Below are positions 24,846-38,200 of a stretch of DNA of 64,000 nucleotides, piece by piece; the first letter of the stretch is position 1, and the number at the start of each line of letters is the position of its first letter. Made by a program: the position numbers and the translations under genes. The stretch is taken from NCBI GenBank assembly GCA_003586115.2, contig QVOM02000116.1:34375946-34439945 (forward strand), in the 5' to 3' direction. The notes beneath the pieces were generated by a model, which was not told the origin of the DNA, did not search any database, and was given only the letters and a program-made list of their open reading frames with translations. This DNA is from Salvator merianae (taxonomy: Eukaryota > Chordata > Lepidosauria > Squamata > Teiidae).

Positions 24846-24949
24846 ACATGTTATATATGTGATGAACAAGGCCGAGAAAGTAAAGCAGCCACTGGTGCTT
24901 GCATGACTTGTAATAAGCATGGATGCCGCCAAGCTTTCCATGTAACATG
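24846..24949 (+). CDS. MLLT10: MLLT10 exon: first half of second PHD finger
   Basis: 104-nt exon between a pyrimidine-rich CCCCAATAG acceptor and ACATG|gtaagc. It enters in phase 0 and leaves in phase 2, with the Cys codon split TG|T. It reads TCYICDEQGRESKAATGACM followed by TCNKHGCRQAFHVT. The pairs CYIC and CMTC and the residues of HGCRQAFH are the zinc ligands of the second (extended) PHD finger, all present. The match to vertebrate AF10/AF17 is essentially exact over the whole exon. It sits 12.9 kb downstream of the previous exon, across an intron rich in LINE debris. Role: histone H3 recognition as part of the PHD-knuckle-PHD module. Confidence 0.97.
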
Positions 24950-26553
24950 GTAAGCAAACAGTACTCAGGAGGAGGGATGGTCTGTTTTCTTCCTGACTTT
25001 TTGAGTTACCTTCGCAGATATGGCTTCTGTATTTTGTGACATGTTTATCTTTATACTAACATAGGTTTCTATTGTATTGATAGTATATTATAACGAGCCA
25101 GTACTTTTATACTTGAATATGTAGCTTAATTTTGGCTGTTGAAATTGTACTAGAAAAACTGGGTTACACTCCCTACCCCTTCAAAATGTACTTTTCCTCT
25201 AGTTGGCAGTGGCTTGCAGATCAGTTCCTTGGGTAGCAGGGGAAAGACAAAGCTCCATTGGGAAGCCTTGCTTTCATCTCTCTGAACTGTGTTTTCGCTT
25301 GTTGTAGGGTGAGATCAAAGCATGATTTTCAGAGTCTTGCTCTGTAGCCTTGCAGAAGTGATCTGAGGACCACTGCTGCCTCTAGGTAACTTCCTGTTAT
25401 GTCAAGATAATATTAATTATTCTGAGGGAAATGATATGATCTTCTAAATGTTTTTTCTGACTCCTGACCACCAGTTTTGTCTCTGGCAGGAAAAGTGGAT
25501 GCTGTACAGAAAGTTCCAGTTTACAAATGTGTCACATTTCAAAAGTCCATTTGTACTTTGGGTTGGCAGGAACTTTCAGTGCATCGATTTCTGTGTAGAT
25601 GTGGGACTGTATAATTTTGGATAGTATCGTCTTCACAGTGTGTTACAGAGCTTTGTAAACCAGATGTTCATAACTTAGCAAGGGTAATTCCTTACTGGAC
25701 TGCACCAGTGTGTAGAAGGGGGGGCTCTTAGTACACTTGCTTAGTATGCTAGTCCAGTATACTGACCAATGTGGAATCACCCTTAGTGTCTGATAAATTC
25801 TACATGGGATATGTTTTGCCAAGTAAGCCCTTAGACGGTTTTTGAAAACTCCATACTTCATGGGTAACTTGTATATACCTGTGTAAGACGGACTACTTGG
25901 GCAAAATTCAGTTGTTACCTTAAAAATAAGCATAGTTGTTGGGGAGAAGACTAGGTCTAATGTTGCTTATGAATGTAGCAGAAAAGCTGTAAAAAGTAGT
26001 AGATTTCATTGCATTTTGGCTTAGAGGTCCATGACTAAAGGCTCCATGGTGTGGTGGCATAATTTCTATCAGAAGATTTCACTGCCAACAATGGTTTGAG
26101 GATGGCAGAGCCAGAAAGAGCACATTCTGAGAAAGTATTAGCCTGCAGAACGTATTTGCCAAGTAGGACAAGTCTCTGCCTGTAACCTTCCATTTGATGT
26201 ACCCAAGTTGTATTTAAATTGGTTTAGAGAGTTCAAAAGGCAAGCTTCCGATTGGGGCCTCTTCCACTGCCCTAGTAGTCCTAACCTTTAACTGCTCCTG
26301 TTCTGAGGTTGTATCGGAAATAAATTTGTCCCTGAAAAGGACATTTTTTGTCTTGTTAGCTAGCTTCTCTCCCATTAGTGTCAGTGAAACTTTTTAAAAA
26401 AAAAAAAATGGCTGAAGTATATGGAAATTTAAAACTACTCCATGGGTTTAGTAAATTGTGTCCTCTGTGCCATGAAGCTTATTCTAGTTTTAGCAATTTT
26501 GTTAGTTATGCTTTTTGTCACCATGTCTGACTTCTACTTTTTTCCCTTCTCAG
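24950..26553 (+). other. MLLT10 intron, 1.6 kb
   Basis: Unique-looking, moderately AT-rich intron between the two PHD2 exons (GTAAGC donor, TTCTCAG acceptor). A poly-A run lies at about 26395-26409. No repeat family recognised. Confidence 0.85.
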
Positions 26554-26647
26554 TGCACAGTTTGCAGGACTTCTATGTGAAGAAGAAGGTAATGGTGCAG
26601 ATAATGTCCAGTATTGTGGTTACTGTAAATACCATTTCAGTAAGCTG
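26554..26647 (+). CDS. MLLT10: MLLT10 exon: end of second PHD finger
   Basis: 94-nt exon between TCCCTTCTCAG and CTG|gtaaga. Its first base completes the split Cys codon, then it reads AQFAGLLCEEEGNGADNVQY followed by CGYCKYHFSKL. The C-G-Y-C pair and the following His complete the zinc-binding pattern of the extended PHD finger. Intron phase is 2 in, 0 out. The last residues, SKL, join to KKSKRGS on the next exon, the known AF10 junction. Nothing is broken or missing. Confidence 0.97.
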
Positions 26648-29600
26648 GTAAGAATTTGTTGAATTTAGTGTTTCAAATAGTATTTTAGTGATGAAATGTT
26701 AAAGTATCAAGCTTGTCTACTAATAAAGGCTCTGAGTATGTTAAGCATTAGTTAAGACTTAATCTTCTTGGCATTTCATGTGGAAGTACATATCCATATG
26801 TATGATTCATTATGTTATTAATTGTACATGGCAGTTTTGACAATTTAGTTGTGCCCTTTAGTAGGTTTCATTATTGAAATAGTTTGAGGAAGATTTACAT
26901 TTTATAATAACAGGATGCCTAGATAAATAGAAACTTGGTTTCTTTGCTATAGATTGCACAAGGGGCATATGATTCATCTAACAACATTGCAATAATATTA
27001 ATTGAGATCAGAATTCTGTCTCCCTTGTCATGGGCATCCATATACTTCTTGGAAAGTTCATAAACTGTGGATTATGCTAATAACCGTTCCCTGATTGGAA
27101 TGTGAGAGCTACTTTTCAGCTGTCATGATACATAGTAACTGGCTTGCTTCCTACTTCTGGGATTCTTGTATACAACAATACTAAAATATTACTCAGCAGC
27201 TTTCTCCTTAAATTCTTGCTTTATTTGCATTTCATTTGTTTAAAAACATCTTTTTATTGTCTGTTTGTCCACTGTGGGAATTTATAGAAGAGGATGTTCT
27301 TGTTACATGTAACATTTTTACTTATTAATTCACATTATTTATGCTATCCTGCAACAAATATGGGCTGTCTACAAGATAAAAATAGGCATAGTACAGGAAA
27401 CAAATGAAAACAAAAGCAGGCCTCTTTTGGGAAGACACTGGACAACTTGACTCATGGAATAGGGAGCACTACTGAATAGGAAGATCATTTCATTTAACAA
27501 CATGGGCATCTTTTTAGACTTGTTTGTGCTTTGCTGATGCTGTTATAGAGATTAAATAATTTTCAGCCTTCTTGAAGGAGTTTGGCCCCCTTCAGCTTAT
27601 GGTCCCCATTATAATTTTAACAGTCTTAATTCCTTCTTTTGCAATTCATATGGATATGGGACTGAAACATAATTGTGTTGTGGTCATTGTCTCTAAATGG
27701 ATCAACACTGCTTACCTCTTGTGACAGAACCTATCCACTATTTAGGATAATAGAGACATCTGTTTTGTGACTGTTCCAAGGTGTAATCGATTATTGTATC
27801 TAGAACTTCCATATCATGCCTTATCTGAGTTTACATTTATTTATGGAAACAGCAAGATGCCAAAGACTCTACTTGTTTTAATTTTCCACCAAACTTAGCT
27901 GAGTCCCTGGTTGTTACTGACCCTTCAGTTCTACATGCTCTTATCTGGGCATTGGCTTCACTGCATTCACTGTAAATGACATATGGGTACACGTGCAGAA
28001 GATCATTATTAGACATTGGGATTGGAAGTTTTGCAATATATTATGTTTAACTTGGATTTTTTACCATACTGATTTTTCTGATTATATTTTTGTGTGTATT
28101 AAATATTTTGTTTATTAAGTTGACTTTGTGTACTCTTATGATTAAATGTTATTTAACTCTACAATATATGCTTAGGTTTCTGATACAGCAAGTATGCCAG
28201 TGTGCTCTTCCAGCATTTTTCAATCATATATTTTGCCTTCTTTTAATTTTTTTTTTCTTGAATGTAGACTTTTGAGTCACTTTTAAGCCTTTCAAGATCA
28301 GCTACAAACTGTCCTTGCTTCAGTTCCTACTCTGTCTGTTTTAGGGAGGTGGAGAATCACCAACAAAAGAGAAACAATTCTGAAACTTATACTTTCCCTA
28401 AAATCAGTGTAAATATGTAACAATCTGTAGTTTAAATGCTAATATTATAATTTTTTGTAGCTTAGGAGGATCAGACTTTTTTAATATGCAATGGTTCCAG
28501 GGGACACTGAAAAGATCTAAATAGTTTATTTGTAAATTATATAAAATCAAGAACTGACTAGTGAGGGTTTTATTGTGTACACTAACCTTGCCTTGACAGC
28601 AAATTAAAAAGTTGGACCTGAATGTCTTCAGTCTATATAATGAGCCTTCAAGTGGCATGCCCACTTTTGTCTTGTTTTACAATAAATTGAAGTTAAGCTC
28701 ATGATTTGTTTTCCTTTCTTATCTTCACTTGTTTATTTAGATTGTCGTCATGTTTTCTTAATCTGGATGTTTTTTGTTACTTTAATCTGCACGGTAGATT
28801 CTGTTATCTACATACCATTTTAACGTGGATATCTTGACATATCACTCAAAATTGCAGTTGAGAGTTTTGTGCTGTTTGGATCCATTCTACCGATTATATT
28901 TACTCCTACCAAAAAGAATTGCAAAAACAGCTGTACTTAAAGGTGCTTAGTCCTTTGCAAATACCCCAAACGGCTTCTTGCTTTGCTGCACACCAGTACC
29001 AGGTGTCAGAATGTTACTCTTTTGGTTTTCTCTGCTCTGTGATTAAAGATTCCTACTCAACAACTGTGGTTTTTATTAAGGACTTACATTACAATTATGC
29101 AGAAAGGCATAATTGCACTGATTTGGAGGTCTGTATTTCTGGTTGAATTCAACTCCAAAGCTTCATATTGTTAGAAAAATGAAGCTGTGTAAGATAATTA
29201 GTACTAGTTTTAATATTGTAGTGATTTAACTCTGGTAGAGCCAGATCACAAGTAAATCTGTCTGTTAGTGATCATGCAGTCAAAATGACTATATGGCTTC
29301 TGGTGTAGCATAATAAAAAGCTTGGGCACTTTTTGCAACCCGGCTCTTGCATTTAAACAGTCTCCTTTCTCATGTGCAGTTTAGTGCTGTATAATTGGAC
29401 TTCTTGTTGTTATGTTCTAAAAATAAATGGGTTCCTAAACAATAAGTAACTTCTAGTATGCAACTGCAAACATCCTCTCGTCTGTACCATATGTAGGACT
29501 GAAAACATTTCCATAGATCAATGGTTGCTATGGGATGTGCACATACTCCTCCTCATTATGTTTTGGCTCTTGTTGTTATGAGGTGATGGCTGAAGAAAGT

Positions 29601-30494
29601 ACAAGTTGATGCCTTCTAAGTGTCTGCTACTAGCCAGAAAGGTTGTTTTGCCATGACATTTGATTTCATAGTCTTATTAAGGCATTAAATATGTGTTGCT
29701 TACCAGTCTTTTCCAGAGAACCTTAAAGCATGCCAGGAAAACATTAAAGGAAAAAATTACAACTCAAGTTAGAAAGAAAGATATAAATGAATTATTTCAG
29801 TTTGGTCCAGTTTAGAAAATCTTGCAAATACACATTTGCAGATTTTACTTTTAACAAATGCATTTTAAAAAAATAAAATTCTGCATTATTTTCCACACCA
29901 TTAAAAAGCAAGTAGTAAATAATGTTTCAGTATTATACTGAACCCTATTGATGCTGCATTTATTAGTTATATATTAAAGTATTTTCTAGCTTTTTTAATG
30001 CGATGCAACTAATAATTGCACTTAGGTTTAGAAAACACTATAACTCTTGGGTAGTTAATGTATTGCTAATATTGCATAGTTAGTCACCTTTTTAAAAAAG
30101 ATCTGACAACCTAGGAATGCTTTCCCCTTTCATTCTGAAATGGGTTTGGCTTTCCTTTTCTTTTTAGCTATCAGGTAGAGTTCTCCCTCCTGCATATTTT
30201 GAGCTAAGAAGTAGCTGCCTCACATAAGTGAGATAAGCATTTCTTTATGTATATTTAGCAAAATCATACCTTCAACTACATGATATTAGAACCTACTTTA
30301 TAAAAAGCTATTTTTAAACTTGTACAGTGTAGACAAGTGAATGTGTTTTTTGGATCATTTTTGCTGGATTGTGTTTGGGTTAGCTTTTCGGTTAATTAAT
30401 GAATTTCTATTTTGATTGAAAAGATGGTTGTCAGACATAGTTCAGAAGGCTTTTATGTATATTCATTTCATGAATATATATTTTGTCTTTTTAG
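26648..30494 (+). other. MLLT10 intron, 3.8 kb
   Basis: Intron between the end of PHD2 and the first linker exon. It carries an antisense CR1 endonuclease piece at about 27590-27930. The remainder (26650-27580, 27940-30490) is AT-rich with no recognised family or conserved frame. Confidence 0.85.
27590..27930 (-). mobile_element. CR1-like LINE fragment, antisense (endonuclease)
   Basis: On the minus strand the sequence reads HKTDVSIILNSG, one stop, VLSQEVSSVDPFRDNDHNTI, then MFQSHI after a small shift. The D-P-F-x-x-N/S-D-H-N block is the C-terminal catalytic 'SDH' motif of the APE-type endonuclease of CR1-clade LINEs. Ends uncertain. Confidence 0.55.
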
Positions 30495-30590
30495 AAAAAG
30501 AGCAAACGGGGATCTAATAGGTCATATGATCAAAGTTTAAGTGATTCTTCCTCTCACTCTCAGGATAAGCACCATGAGAAGGAGAAAAAA
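30495..30590 (+). CDS. MLLT10: MLLT10 exon: Lys/Ser-rich linker, part 1
   Basis: 96-nt exon, exactly 32 codons, phase 0 at both ends. The acceptor is TCTTTTTAG and the donor AAA|gtaagt, a near-consensus site. It reads KKSKRGSNRSYDQSLSDSSS then HSQDKHHEKEKK. This is the basic, low-complexity linker directly after the PHD module of AF10. It has no fold I can name and may help nuclear or DNA retention (inference). Because it is symmetric, skipping would remove 32 residues without a frameshift. The intron downstream is 14.2 kb. Confidence 0.96.
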
Positions 30591-31717
30591 GTAAGTGGAT
30601 CTGTTACATAACACATCTGCTTTATCTTATGCCACCTTCTGAATGTTCCATCAGTGATCATTAAAAATTTGAAGATGTTTGGATTCTACAGTGTGGGAAA
30701 CAACTATTTTAATAATTCATGCATGTTGTTTCAGATATAATAGGATCTAACGGAATAGCTCTCCTTTTTGTTCACATTTCATTTTACCAGAGTCTTTCTT
30801 GTTTTAGTTTTTGGAAAAATGAGGTTTAGATTAGGCTTTCTTGCATGAAGTTGACTTCTTTATAGTGCCTGTCAAATTAATTTAGTGACTTTTTTTCTTT
30901 TGACTGTATGAATAGCACACTAGTACCTAGAGGTATCAGTTGCTGTTATGTCTTTTTTAGAACCTTTCTTGTGTCCATTTCACTTTTCTCCTAAAGCAAG
31001 CAAGAAGTCATTGGCTTATTTTCCAGTGGAACTGTCAGTGTTTTCTGTACTATAATTCTAGAGTGCTACTGTTCTCATGGATATTTATCATCTCTCAATC
31101 ACTGAACACTTATTGCATTCCTGTTGACTTATTCTTCTTGTACCTTGACTTTAGATAGTTTAGGGGAGAAGGATGATTCAGTATTGGTAAGTGAATACTT
31201 ATAAATTTTTGGCTCAGAGTACCACACGTACAATTACTTTAAGTTACTTGCAAGACTAAAATAATGCAGAACTCTATAGAAGGAAATTTTCGAATCCTTA
31301 TTTTGCTCTTTGAAATACCTACTTTCTAAACACACATGAGTTTTTAAACCTAATCACATTTGTTAGGATGCATAGAGATACATGCATAAAAGTTTATTTG
31401 GCTTTTCATTCTTTCTCATATAGGTGTTGCTAATGGTTGAAAAACCCTTTGATATAGCATACAGTGTGACTGGAAGATAGTATGAATAGTTTTTTGCTAT
31501 ATGTATGCAAATACCATAGACATGCACGAGGGGTCTAAGCATAGACAATTAAATGATAAAGAAAACAACATGTTTTTCCAGCAGTCTTGTAAGACTGAAA
31601 AAACTGAACTAAAACAACCTTTTTCAAGGGCAGTGGTCAAAGTTATTGAGCTTAATAGCATGTTTTTGTGTGTTGGCTTTATTTTCTTTAGGTCATCTAA
31701 AATGAACCTTTTTTCCA

Positions 31718-31762
31718 AATAGTAATAATAATGATGATGATAACAATAATAATATTATTACC
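31718..31762. repeat. Imperfect (AAT/GAT)n tract
   Basis: AATAATAATGATGATGATAA followed by CAATAATAATATTATT: short trinucleotide low-complexity stretch. Confidence 0.8.
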
Positions 31763-32701
31763 TGAAGATGCAACTTGAGCTAATAATTAGTTTCTTATCC
31801 ATATTCCTCTGAGCAGTGGTTATATTGGGATGTACTTGGGAATTTGTCACTGGCAGATATGGATAAAGTATTATATACTCATGATTCTTGGAAAAGCATG
31901 ATTAATACTTTTCTTGTTATCCTGCACACAACACATAATACAGGCAATCTACACTTCAGTATACTCATACTTCATTTGTTATATACAGGCCAGTACTGAT
32001 AATGCAGAAGGTCAGGCAGACCTGATGCCAAAGCAGGCCAGTATTAGCACTAAGCTGACTTTGAGGGGGAGTGATTTTCTGCAACCAGGATGCTGTGCTG
32101 AAAATATACAGTTCATTTTACTTTGCAGTGGGCAAGTGGGAGGTTACTAGAACATGCATTATGGTAACTAGGCTATGCCTGTCCAAGCACAGTTATAAAA
32201 ACAACTTAAAGTAGGCATTCTGTGCCACTGAGGCAGTCTGTGCCTTCAGTAGCTTTGTAGAATTAATAATCTTCTGGCTATGTGTTTGATTATTCAACTT
32301 TATCCAAAGTTGAACACTTAGCTGATTTCTTCTTTCTAGAATCAGAAATCTATACTAGCAATATTGGTTGGAATTCAGCTTCAATGTATTGGTTTTTGTG
32401 CAGCAGATTGCTATTTCTAGAGGAAGAGAACAGGACTTAAAGTCATCCAAGCATTCTTAAAATTAGCTGACAACTATCCACTCACTGAACACTGAACAAT
32501 AACGTTAATAATTTGATAAGGAACTTCTGATTTCGATTTTAAATGCTTATTGTGGTCATTTAGTTCCCTTCTTCTCCAGATTCCTTGACTCGTACCTCTC
32601 AGTTCCTTACTTCCATTAATTGTCTTAATCCTACTGCCATATGTTTGTTTTCATCTTCTGGGAAGAATTCCTCACCTATGTAAACTCTGTTGCAATATAT
32701 T

Positions 32702-32731
32702 TATGTATGTATGTATGTATGTATGTATGTT
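32702..32731. repeat. (TATG)n microsatellite
   Basis: Seven consecutive TATG units after a TATATTTATG lead-in. Intronic. Confidence 0.95.
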
Positions 32732-32989
32732 TTGACTGCTTTTGCACTAAAAATCCTCTGTAATAATAAAACTGTTAAATGTAAATAACAGATGTAAGAA
32801 ACAGTGGAACACCCTAATAGAGTGAGAGAGAGTTCATTCATGATTTAGGTATTCACAGTAGAATAATTTTTCAAATTTAAATAATTGAAATTAAAAAGAA
32901 TTAAAAAGAATATGTAGTAGAATATATAGTAAAATAATAGTACATGTTGTGCAAGATATGGCAAAAACCATTAGTACAAGTGATTCATG

Positions 32990-34770
32990 TTTGAGAATTT
33001 ACATTTCTCTCCCACTCTGTGCCACAAGGTCTCAGGGCAGATTGCAACAAATAAAAACAAGTTAAAAGCAAGACTAAAACAAATTTAAAATAAAAGCAAT
33101 TAAAGTAAATTTAAAATTACAGTGCCGAGGAGGGGAGAATATACTGTTCAATTTAACTAAGGACTTGAATAAAGAGTTGTATTTTTTTTACCAGACATCT
33201 AATTATACAGTGAAGGTGCCTGATGCATCTCGGAGGCGATGCTGTTCCATAATCTGGGGACTTTCACTGAAAAGGCCCTTTCATGCTTCCTTATCCCTTG
33301 AACTTCTGAGTGTGATGGCACTACCAAGAGGGCTTCAGTAGCAGATTTTTAAGGCATAGGCAGGTATATATGGGGGGACGCCTGTCTTAAGATACTTGGA
33401 ACAAGGTTGTTTAAGGCCTTATAGGTAAATATGAATGCCTTGAATTGGGGTCAGTAGTGAATTGGCAGCCAGTGCAGTTCTTTTAGGAATGGCAATGCTG
33501 CATTCTGCAGCTTTCAAATGATCTTCAAGGACAGCCCCACATAGAGGACATACAGCAGTTCAGGCTGGAAGTTACCAGAGCATGTGTTACTGTGGCCAAC
33601 CCTTCTCTGTCCAGAAAGGACTGGAGCTGGTGAACAAACTGGAGCTGGAAGTAGGCATTCTTGACCACTGCCTCCACTTATTTATTTTATATATATATCC
33701 TGCCCTTCACCAAGTAGTCCCAGGGTGGGTCACCACATTCATAAAAACCTAAAACATCCATAAAATCAGTAGCTCATTCTTATTTAAAACCATAATGAAA
33801 ATATCGCCCTCCTATCTCAGCAGTACCACAAAGGTAAGGAGCTGAACATTAAAGGTTTGGATGAAGAGATGAGTTTTAACTAGGCATCAAAATCCATACA
33901 ACTTTGGCACCCTCGTGTATCTCTGTTGAGAGGTGGTTCCAGTGCTTGGGGCCATGTAGCCATTTCTATATGAATTCTGAAGGTTGAAGAACAATAAGAA
34001 GGCCTTCCCCCATGATCAAGTGTCAGAAGAGAATCCAAGAGGACTCCCAGATTTCTCATCTATCCCTTCCAGGGAAGTGCAGCTCCATCAAGGACAGGAT
34101 ACCTCCCTGTTTCATGGAACCAGGAACTTGAGTCACATAGTATCTCTGTCTTATCTGGATTCAGCTTCAGTTTGTTGTCCAATACATTACTGCCTCCAAG
34201 CACCTGTTAATTACCTCAACCACCTCTCCTAATACAGATAACACAGAAGTGCATGGAGGTGCATATTTATATGTATATATTTGTTTTTATATTCTTTCCT
34301 GTACCCAGAGGTCTCAGGGCAGGTCACAATAAAAACAATGTTCATTGTATTTATGATTTCTCACCCCAAATTTGATGGCCTTTCCTGTTGGCTTCATATA
34401 GATGTTAAAGACCATGGGAGATAAGATCTATCCTTGAGGAACTCCACAGGTTAGTTTCCGTGGTGTTGAGCAAGAATTTCCCACAACCACTCTCAGATAC
34501 CAGCCTTGGAGACAGGAGTGGAACCATCACAACCTGATGCCTTCAATTCCCAAGTTCTGTAGTCTTTCCAGAAGAATACCATGGTTGATAGTATCATAAG
34601 TCACCAAGAGATCCAGCACAACCAACAAGGTAGTACTCCTCCTGTCTTTCTCTCAGAGAATATAATTCACCAGGGCAGCTAAGGAGGATTTAGTGCCGTA
34701 ACTGGATCTGAAGCCAGACTGAAATGAGTCTAGATAACCAGCTTCCTCCAATCATGCCTGCAAGTGTTTG
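32990..34770 (-). mobile_element. L2-type LINE, antisense, with nested copies
   Basis: Composite of antisense L2-type sequence. 32990-33675 runs from a 3' end (GGTCTCAGGGCAGATTGCAA) through AGGCCTTATAGGTAAATATG, GGCAGCCAGTGCAGTTC and AGGACAGCCCCACATAGAGG into the ORF. At 33676-33975 a second 3' end interrupts it (TATTTTATATATATATCCTG, AGTCCCAGGGTGGGTCACCA). The first appears to resume at about 34010 (CACCTGTTAATTACCTCAAC). A third tail interrupts at about 34258-34345. RT follows at 34370-34755: on the minus strand SSLAALVNYI, LLVVLDLLVTYDTINHGILL, ERLQNLGIEG and a C-G-V-P-Q-like block (LTCGVPQG-type). The RT Asp block reads LDLLVTYDTINH, matching L2 'LDLSAAFDTIDH'. Confidence 0.8.
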
Positions 34771-35200
34771 TTTATTTACCCTGCCCCATCACTTCATAGC
34801 AGTCAGGGTGAATTACAAAAGCTAAAACATATAAAACCAAAATTAAAGTATTCAAGAATATAAAAATGCAAATTCAATGGACTGTACAGAAGGCAATATA
34901 AGAGTGAAGAAACACTATAATAAGGTGGAAGTTTATTCTTAAAGGTTGGTGCTTCTACAGAAAAGGCCTGCTAACAGATGCATGCCTCTGCAGCATTTGG
35001 GGCAGGAAGAACTCTCAGCAAGACAGTTCCAGATGATCTCAGTCTGGAGAGACTACTATGGAAGTGTGGTCATCTTTCACATACCCAGATCCGGAATTGT
35101 TTATATCATTCTAGGTTAGAAACAGTGTCTTGAATTGACTTCAGTACACTGTTGGTAGCCAAGGAAGAGCTTGCGGCATTGAAATGTGACAATATTTCTG
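34765..35200 (-). mobile_element. L2-type LINE 3' fragment, antisense
   Basis: A new antisense 3' end starts at GTTTGTTTATTTACCCTGCC, followed by AGTCAGGGTGAATTACAAAA and an A-rich stretch. Then come GAAAAGGCCTGCTAACAGAT, CAGACAGTTCCAG-like boxes and GACTTCAGTACACTG. It abuts the RT end of the preceding L2, which suggests insertion into it. Confidence 0.65.
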
Positions 35201-38200
35201 CTGCTGTCATTTATATTAAAACTTGTTAACGATTTATAAATGTTTTTTTCTAATCCAATGAAAGTTGCTGACTTGACAGTAATAATAAACAGGACTTCAC
35301 AGCTGTTTTAAGAAGCCTTTTGAGAGTTCATTTAAGCCCTTAAGAGTTCCTTTCAGAGAATGGAATAACTATCCCATGAAATTTAGGATTATGGGACACC
35401 CCGAGAGAATATGCGATATAAGCTGAATTTTATGGTGACCTTGGTAACAAGCCGATCGAACTGTTGAGCAGTAGTCTGTCCTTTTAATCTTGAGATATAA
35501 CTGCATCCCCAAGTTTTTTCTTCTACTTAGATTGTGTGGCAGATTTGTAAAGCATAGCTGGAACTTCTGGTGGAGTGTAGATCTTTTCAGCAAGGTAGGC
35601 AATGACAGCAATACTAGAAAAGGAGTCCCTTTAGTTTTTCTTCAGCTGCTCCCAGAAACACTTCAGTGAGTTATGTTTTGGTTTGCACTCAGTTCAACCT
35701 AGTGCCCTTTTGTTATATACCATGTTTTCTGCATTACTTAAAATGTACCTAATCTACACTTTGCTCTTAGAACCGATTGCATTAAAATATGCTGAATGGC
35801 ATGGTTTAAGTAGGTTAGCATAGTAATTTATAACCTTCTCCCAACACATAAATTAAAATCACCTGAATAATGTATGGTAAGCATTATGAGCAAGTAACCA
35901 GAAGCCATTCCAGCTTAATTTGTTGTACCTTTTTGCCTCCTTGTTTTTGTCTATTTTAACTGTTGTAAGATTTGTTATATCTTTAAAAAATAAGATTGTG
36001 GGTATGGGCTGAGTTTACAGAATGTTTGGCTTAGGCTTTCTAATTTTGCCTTGATTTTTTAAAGATGTGTTACCAGACCTTTGCTGTGGTTATATTCACA
36101 GCAGTTGCATAGGGAAGGAATTATGGAAAGCAGAGCTGCTGGAGTTCTTCTCCACCATCTCTGCTTCCCTCCTGCCGAAGCTCCTGCCTCTTGGTGGTAC
36201 AAGGGAAGTGTAGTATCTTGCCCTTATAGTCAGAAGAAAACAATAATATGCTATTTTCATTGAATACAAGATTCTTAGCGGATGTAGTGGCAGCAGCATC
36301 TATCATGGTGCTGCTGTCTCAAATAGTCATTGCTATGTGTAAGAGGTGTACAAAACCTATTTGCAAAGTATTTGCAAACCCACTTGGGGAACTCAAGTTT
36401 TACTGCTGATATCTGGAGGAAGGCAGTCCTGGCACAGAATATTAAAATAGTACAGGCATTTAGGATGAGTGGGGCACCAGTTGGTGGGTTGTATTTGTTT
36501 GGATTGTTGAATAAGCTGCACTGTTTATCACCTCGTGTAGTTAGTGTCCCAAGATTTAAAAAGTACTCGTAAATGTTGTGGCTCATACACTCATGAACCA
36601 TTGTCTGTTGGTTTTAATTTATAAGTTACAGTATTGCCCTTCTCTAAATATGTTGAATAACTATAACTTTAATGACATGTATTAAAATAATGAAGGGTAT
36701 TGTTCATATTACTTCCCAAAGGATTGTTCAAAAATTACACATGTATGTTTTATTTTTCCTGCCTTTTTTAAATGACACAGACTTTCCATGTGTGAAGGAA
36801 TGAGTTATGGCTCTGAAACTTTCAAGTTCACTTCATTTGCTAATGTGCAAATTACAATGTACAATGAAAATGTTCAAATTGCAAATGCAAATTAATGCAA
36901 ATTAACTTTAGAAAAACAAAATACTGGAAAATCTTCCATTGCAGAAATCTTTCTGTCCCATATAAAGAATAACACCCCTTTTCACTTAGTTTTGACTGAG
37001 TGATAGCATTCTCCAGAAGGTATGCACTGTCTGATGTAAGACAGTTCTATCACTCCTATTGTTTCTGTGGTATAACATTCACTACTGCACAAGTATAAGT
37101 GTGCTGAGTCAGTCCCTCTACTCCCTTACAATATTTAAAGCAAGGGAACTGGAAGTTCTGTACCTAGAAGTGTCATAGATTGCAGTTTGGTGGATTACCT
37201 GTGGTGCTGCTGCTAGTCTTAGGTAAGTGGTACATTACAAGGATGAAAAAGATCAGCACTTCATTAAGTTGATGCCAATCCTAATTAGTAAACAGCACCT
37301 GGTTCCACTGCTTGGAGGACTACTTAATTTTAGTTTTAAAATTGAAGTGAGAAAGTACTAAATGAGACTCTCTTGAATACTTATTATATCTTGAGATTAT
37401 AAATTCTGTTTTCTGTAGTAGGTTGTTATGTTGCAGCAAACTGGTTAAAAGCTTATGGCTTTCTCCCTTTTTACAGGGTATATCTTCCTCATGAAGGGCC
37501 CTATAATGGCAGTGCTGATGCATGGAGCAAATGAGCAAGTCCCTGGCTTAGCATGATTTACTCGCATGTAAAGGAGCAGTGCCAAAAACGAGCCAGGGCT
37601 GTTTGGCAAAGCACTTAACAGTCCTTGATCTCTAACTGCTGTTGTGTTCGATGAACAGCAGTTTGCCACATCCCTAGTAGCTTGGCTTAATATCTCTCTG
37701 GAATTTTCTGGAAGGGCCCCCCTTGCTGCCAGATAGCATAAGCATACTCTCATCCTGTCAAATTCATCAGTTGATCCAGCATTGTTCTTATAGCAATTCA
37801 AAAAATGTTATGAGTGGTGCTGCTTCTTTTGCTTGTTTGTTTTGCAAGGATAAGAAAATGTACTGCCAGAACGTGGAAGATTGGTGAGGAGGAACAAATG
37901 GTGATGTGTTCTTCCTTCCATGCAAATAGAAATATGTAATCAGTATCTATTCCAGAGCTTTAGAAGTTTTGCTGTACTTTATGCTCCTTAAGGGTCAATA
38001 TTGCTTTATTTTCTTTATTTGGTGTACCTGGGATGAACAGACTGATGTAATTCTGTCTGGCCTTAGGTAAGATTGGCTGGATAGAGACTATAGCATGAAT
38101 AGTATAAAAATATTATAGTACATAGATAAACGTTGATATGATAGTCTTTCTTTGCACAACACATCTGTTTGTAGCCTGCCACTTGGGATGTCACAATACT

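Noticed and set aside
24685..24957. 90-codon - strand frame over the PHD2 exon
   Set aside because: Antisense shadow of a conserved exon; splice signals and protein match are on the + strand.
36840..36910. Series of short GCAAAT units resembling a spaced repeat array
   Set aside because: Only a few irregular units without constant spacers; AT-rich low complexity, not a CRISPR-like or satellite array.
37445..37801. 118-codon open frame on the - strand
   Set aside because: No recognised motif, no splice or promoter context, and it lies deep in an intron. Possibly an unrecognised repeat, but not supportable as a gene.
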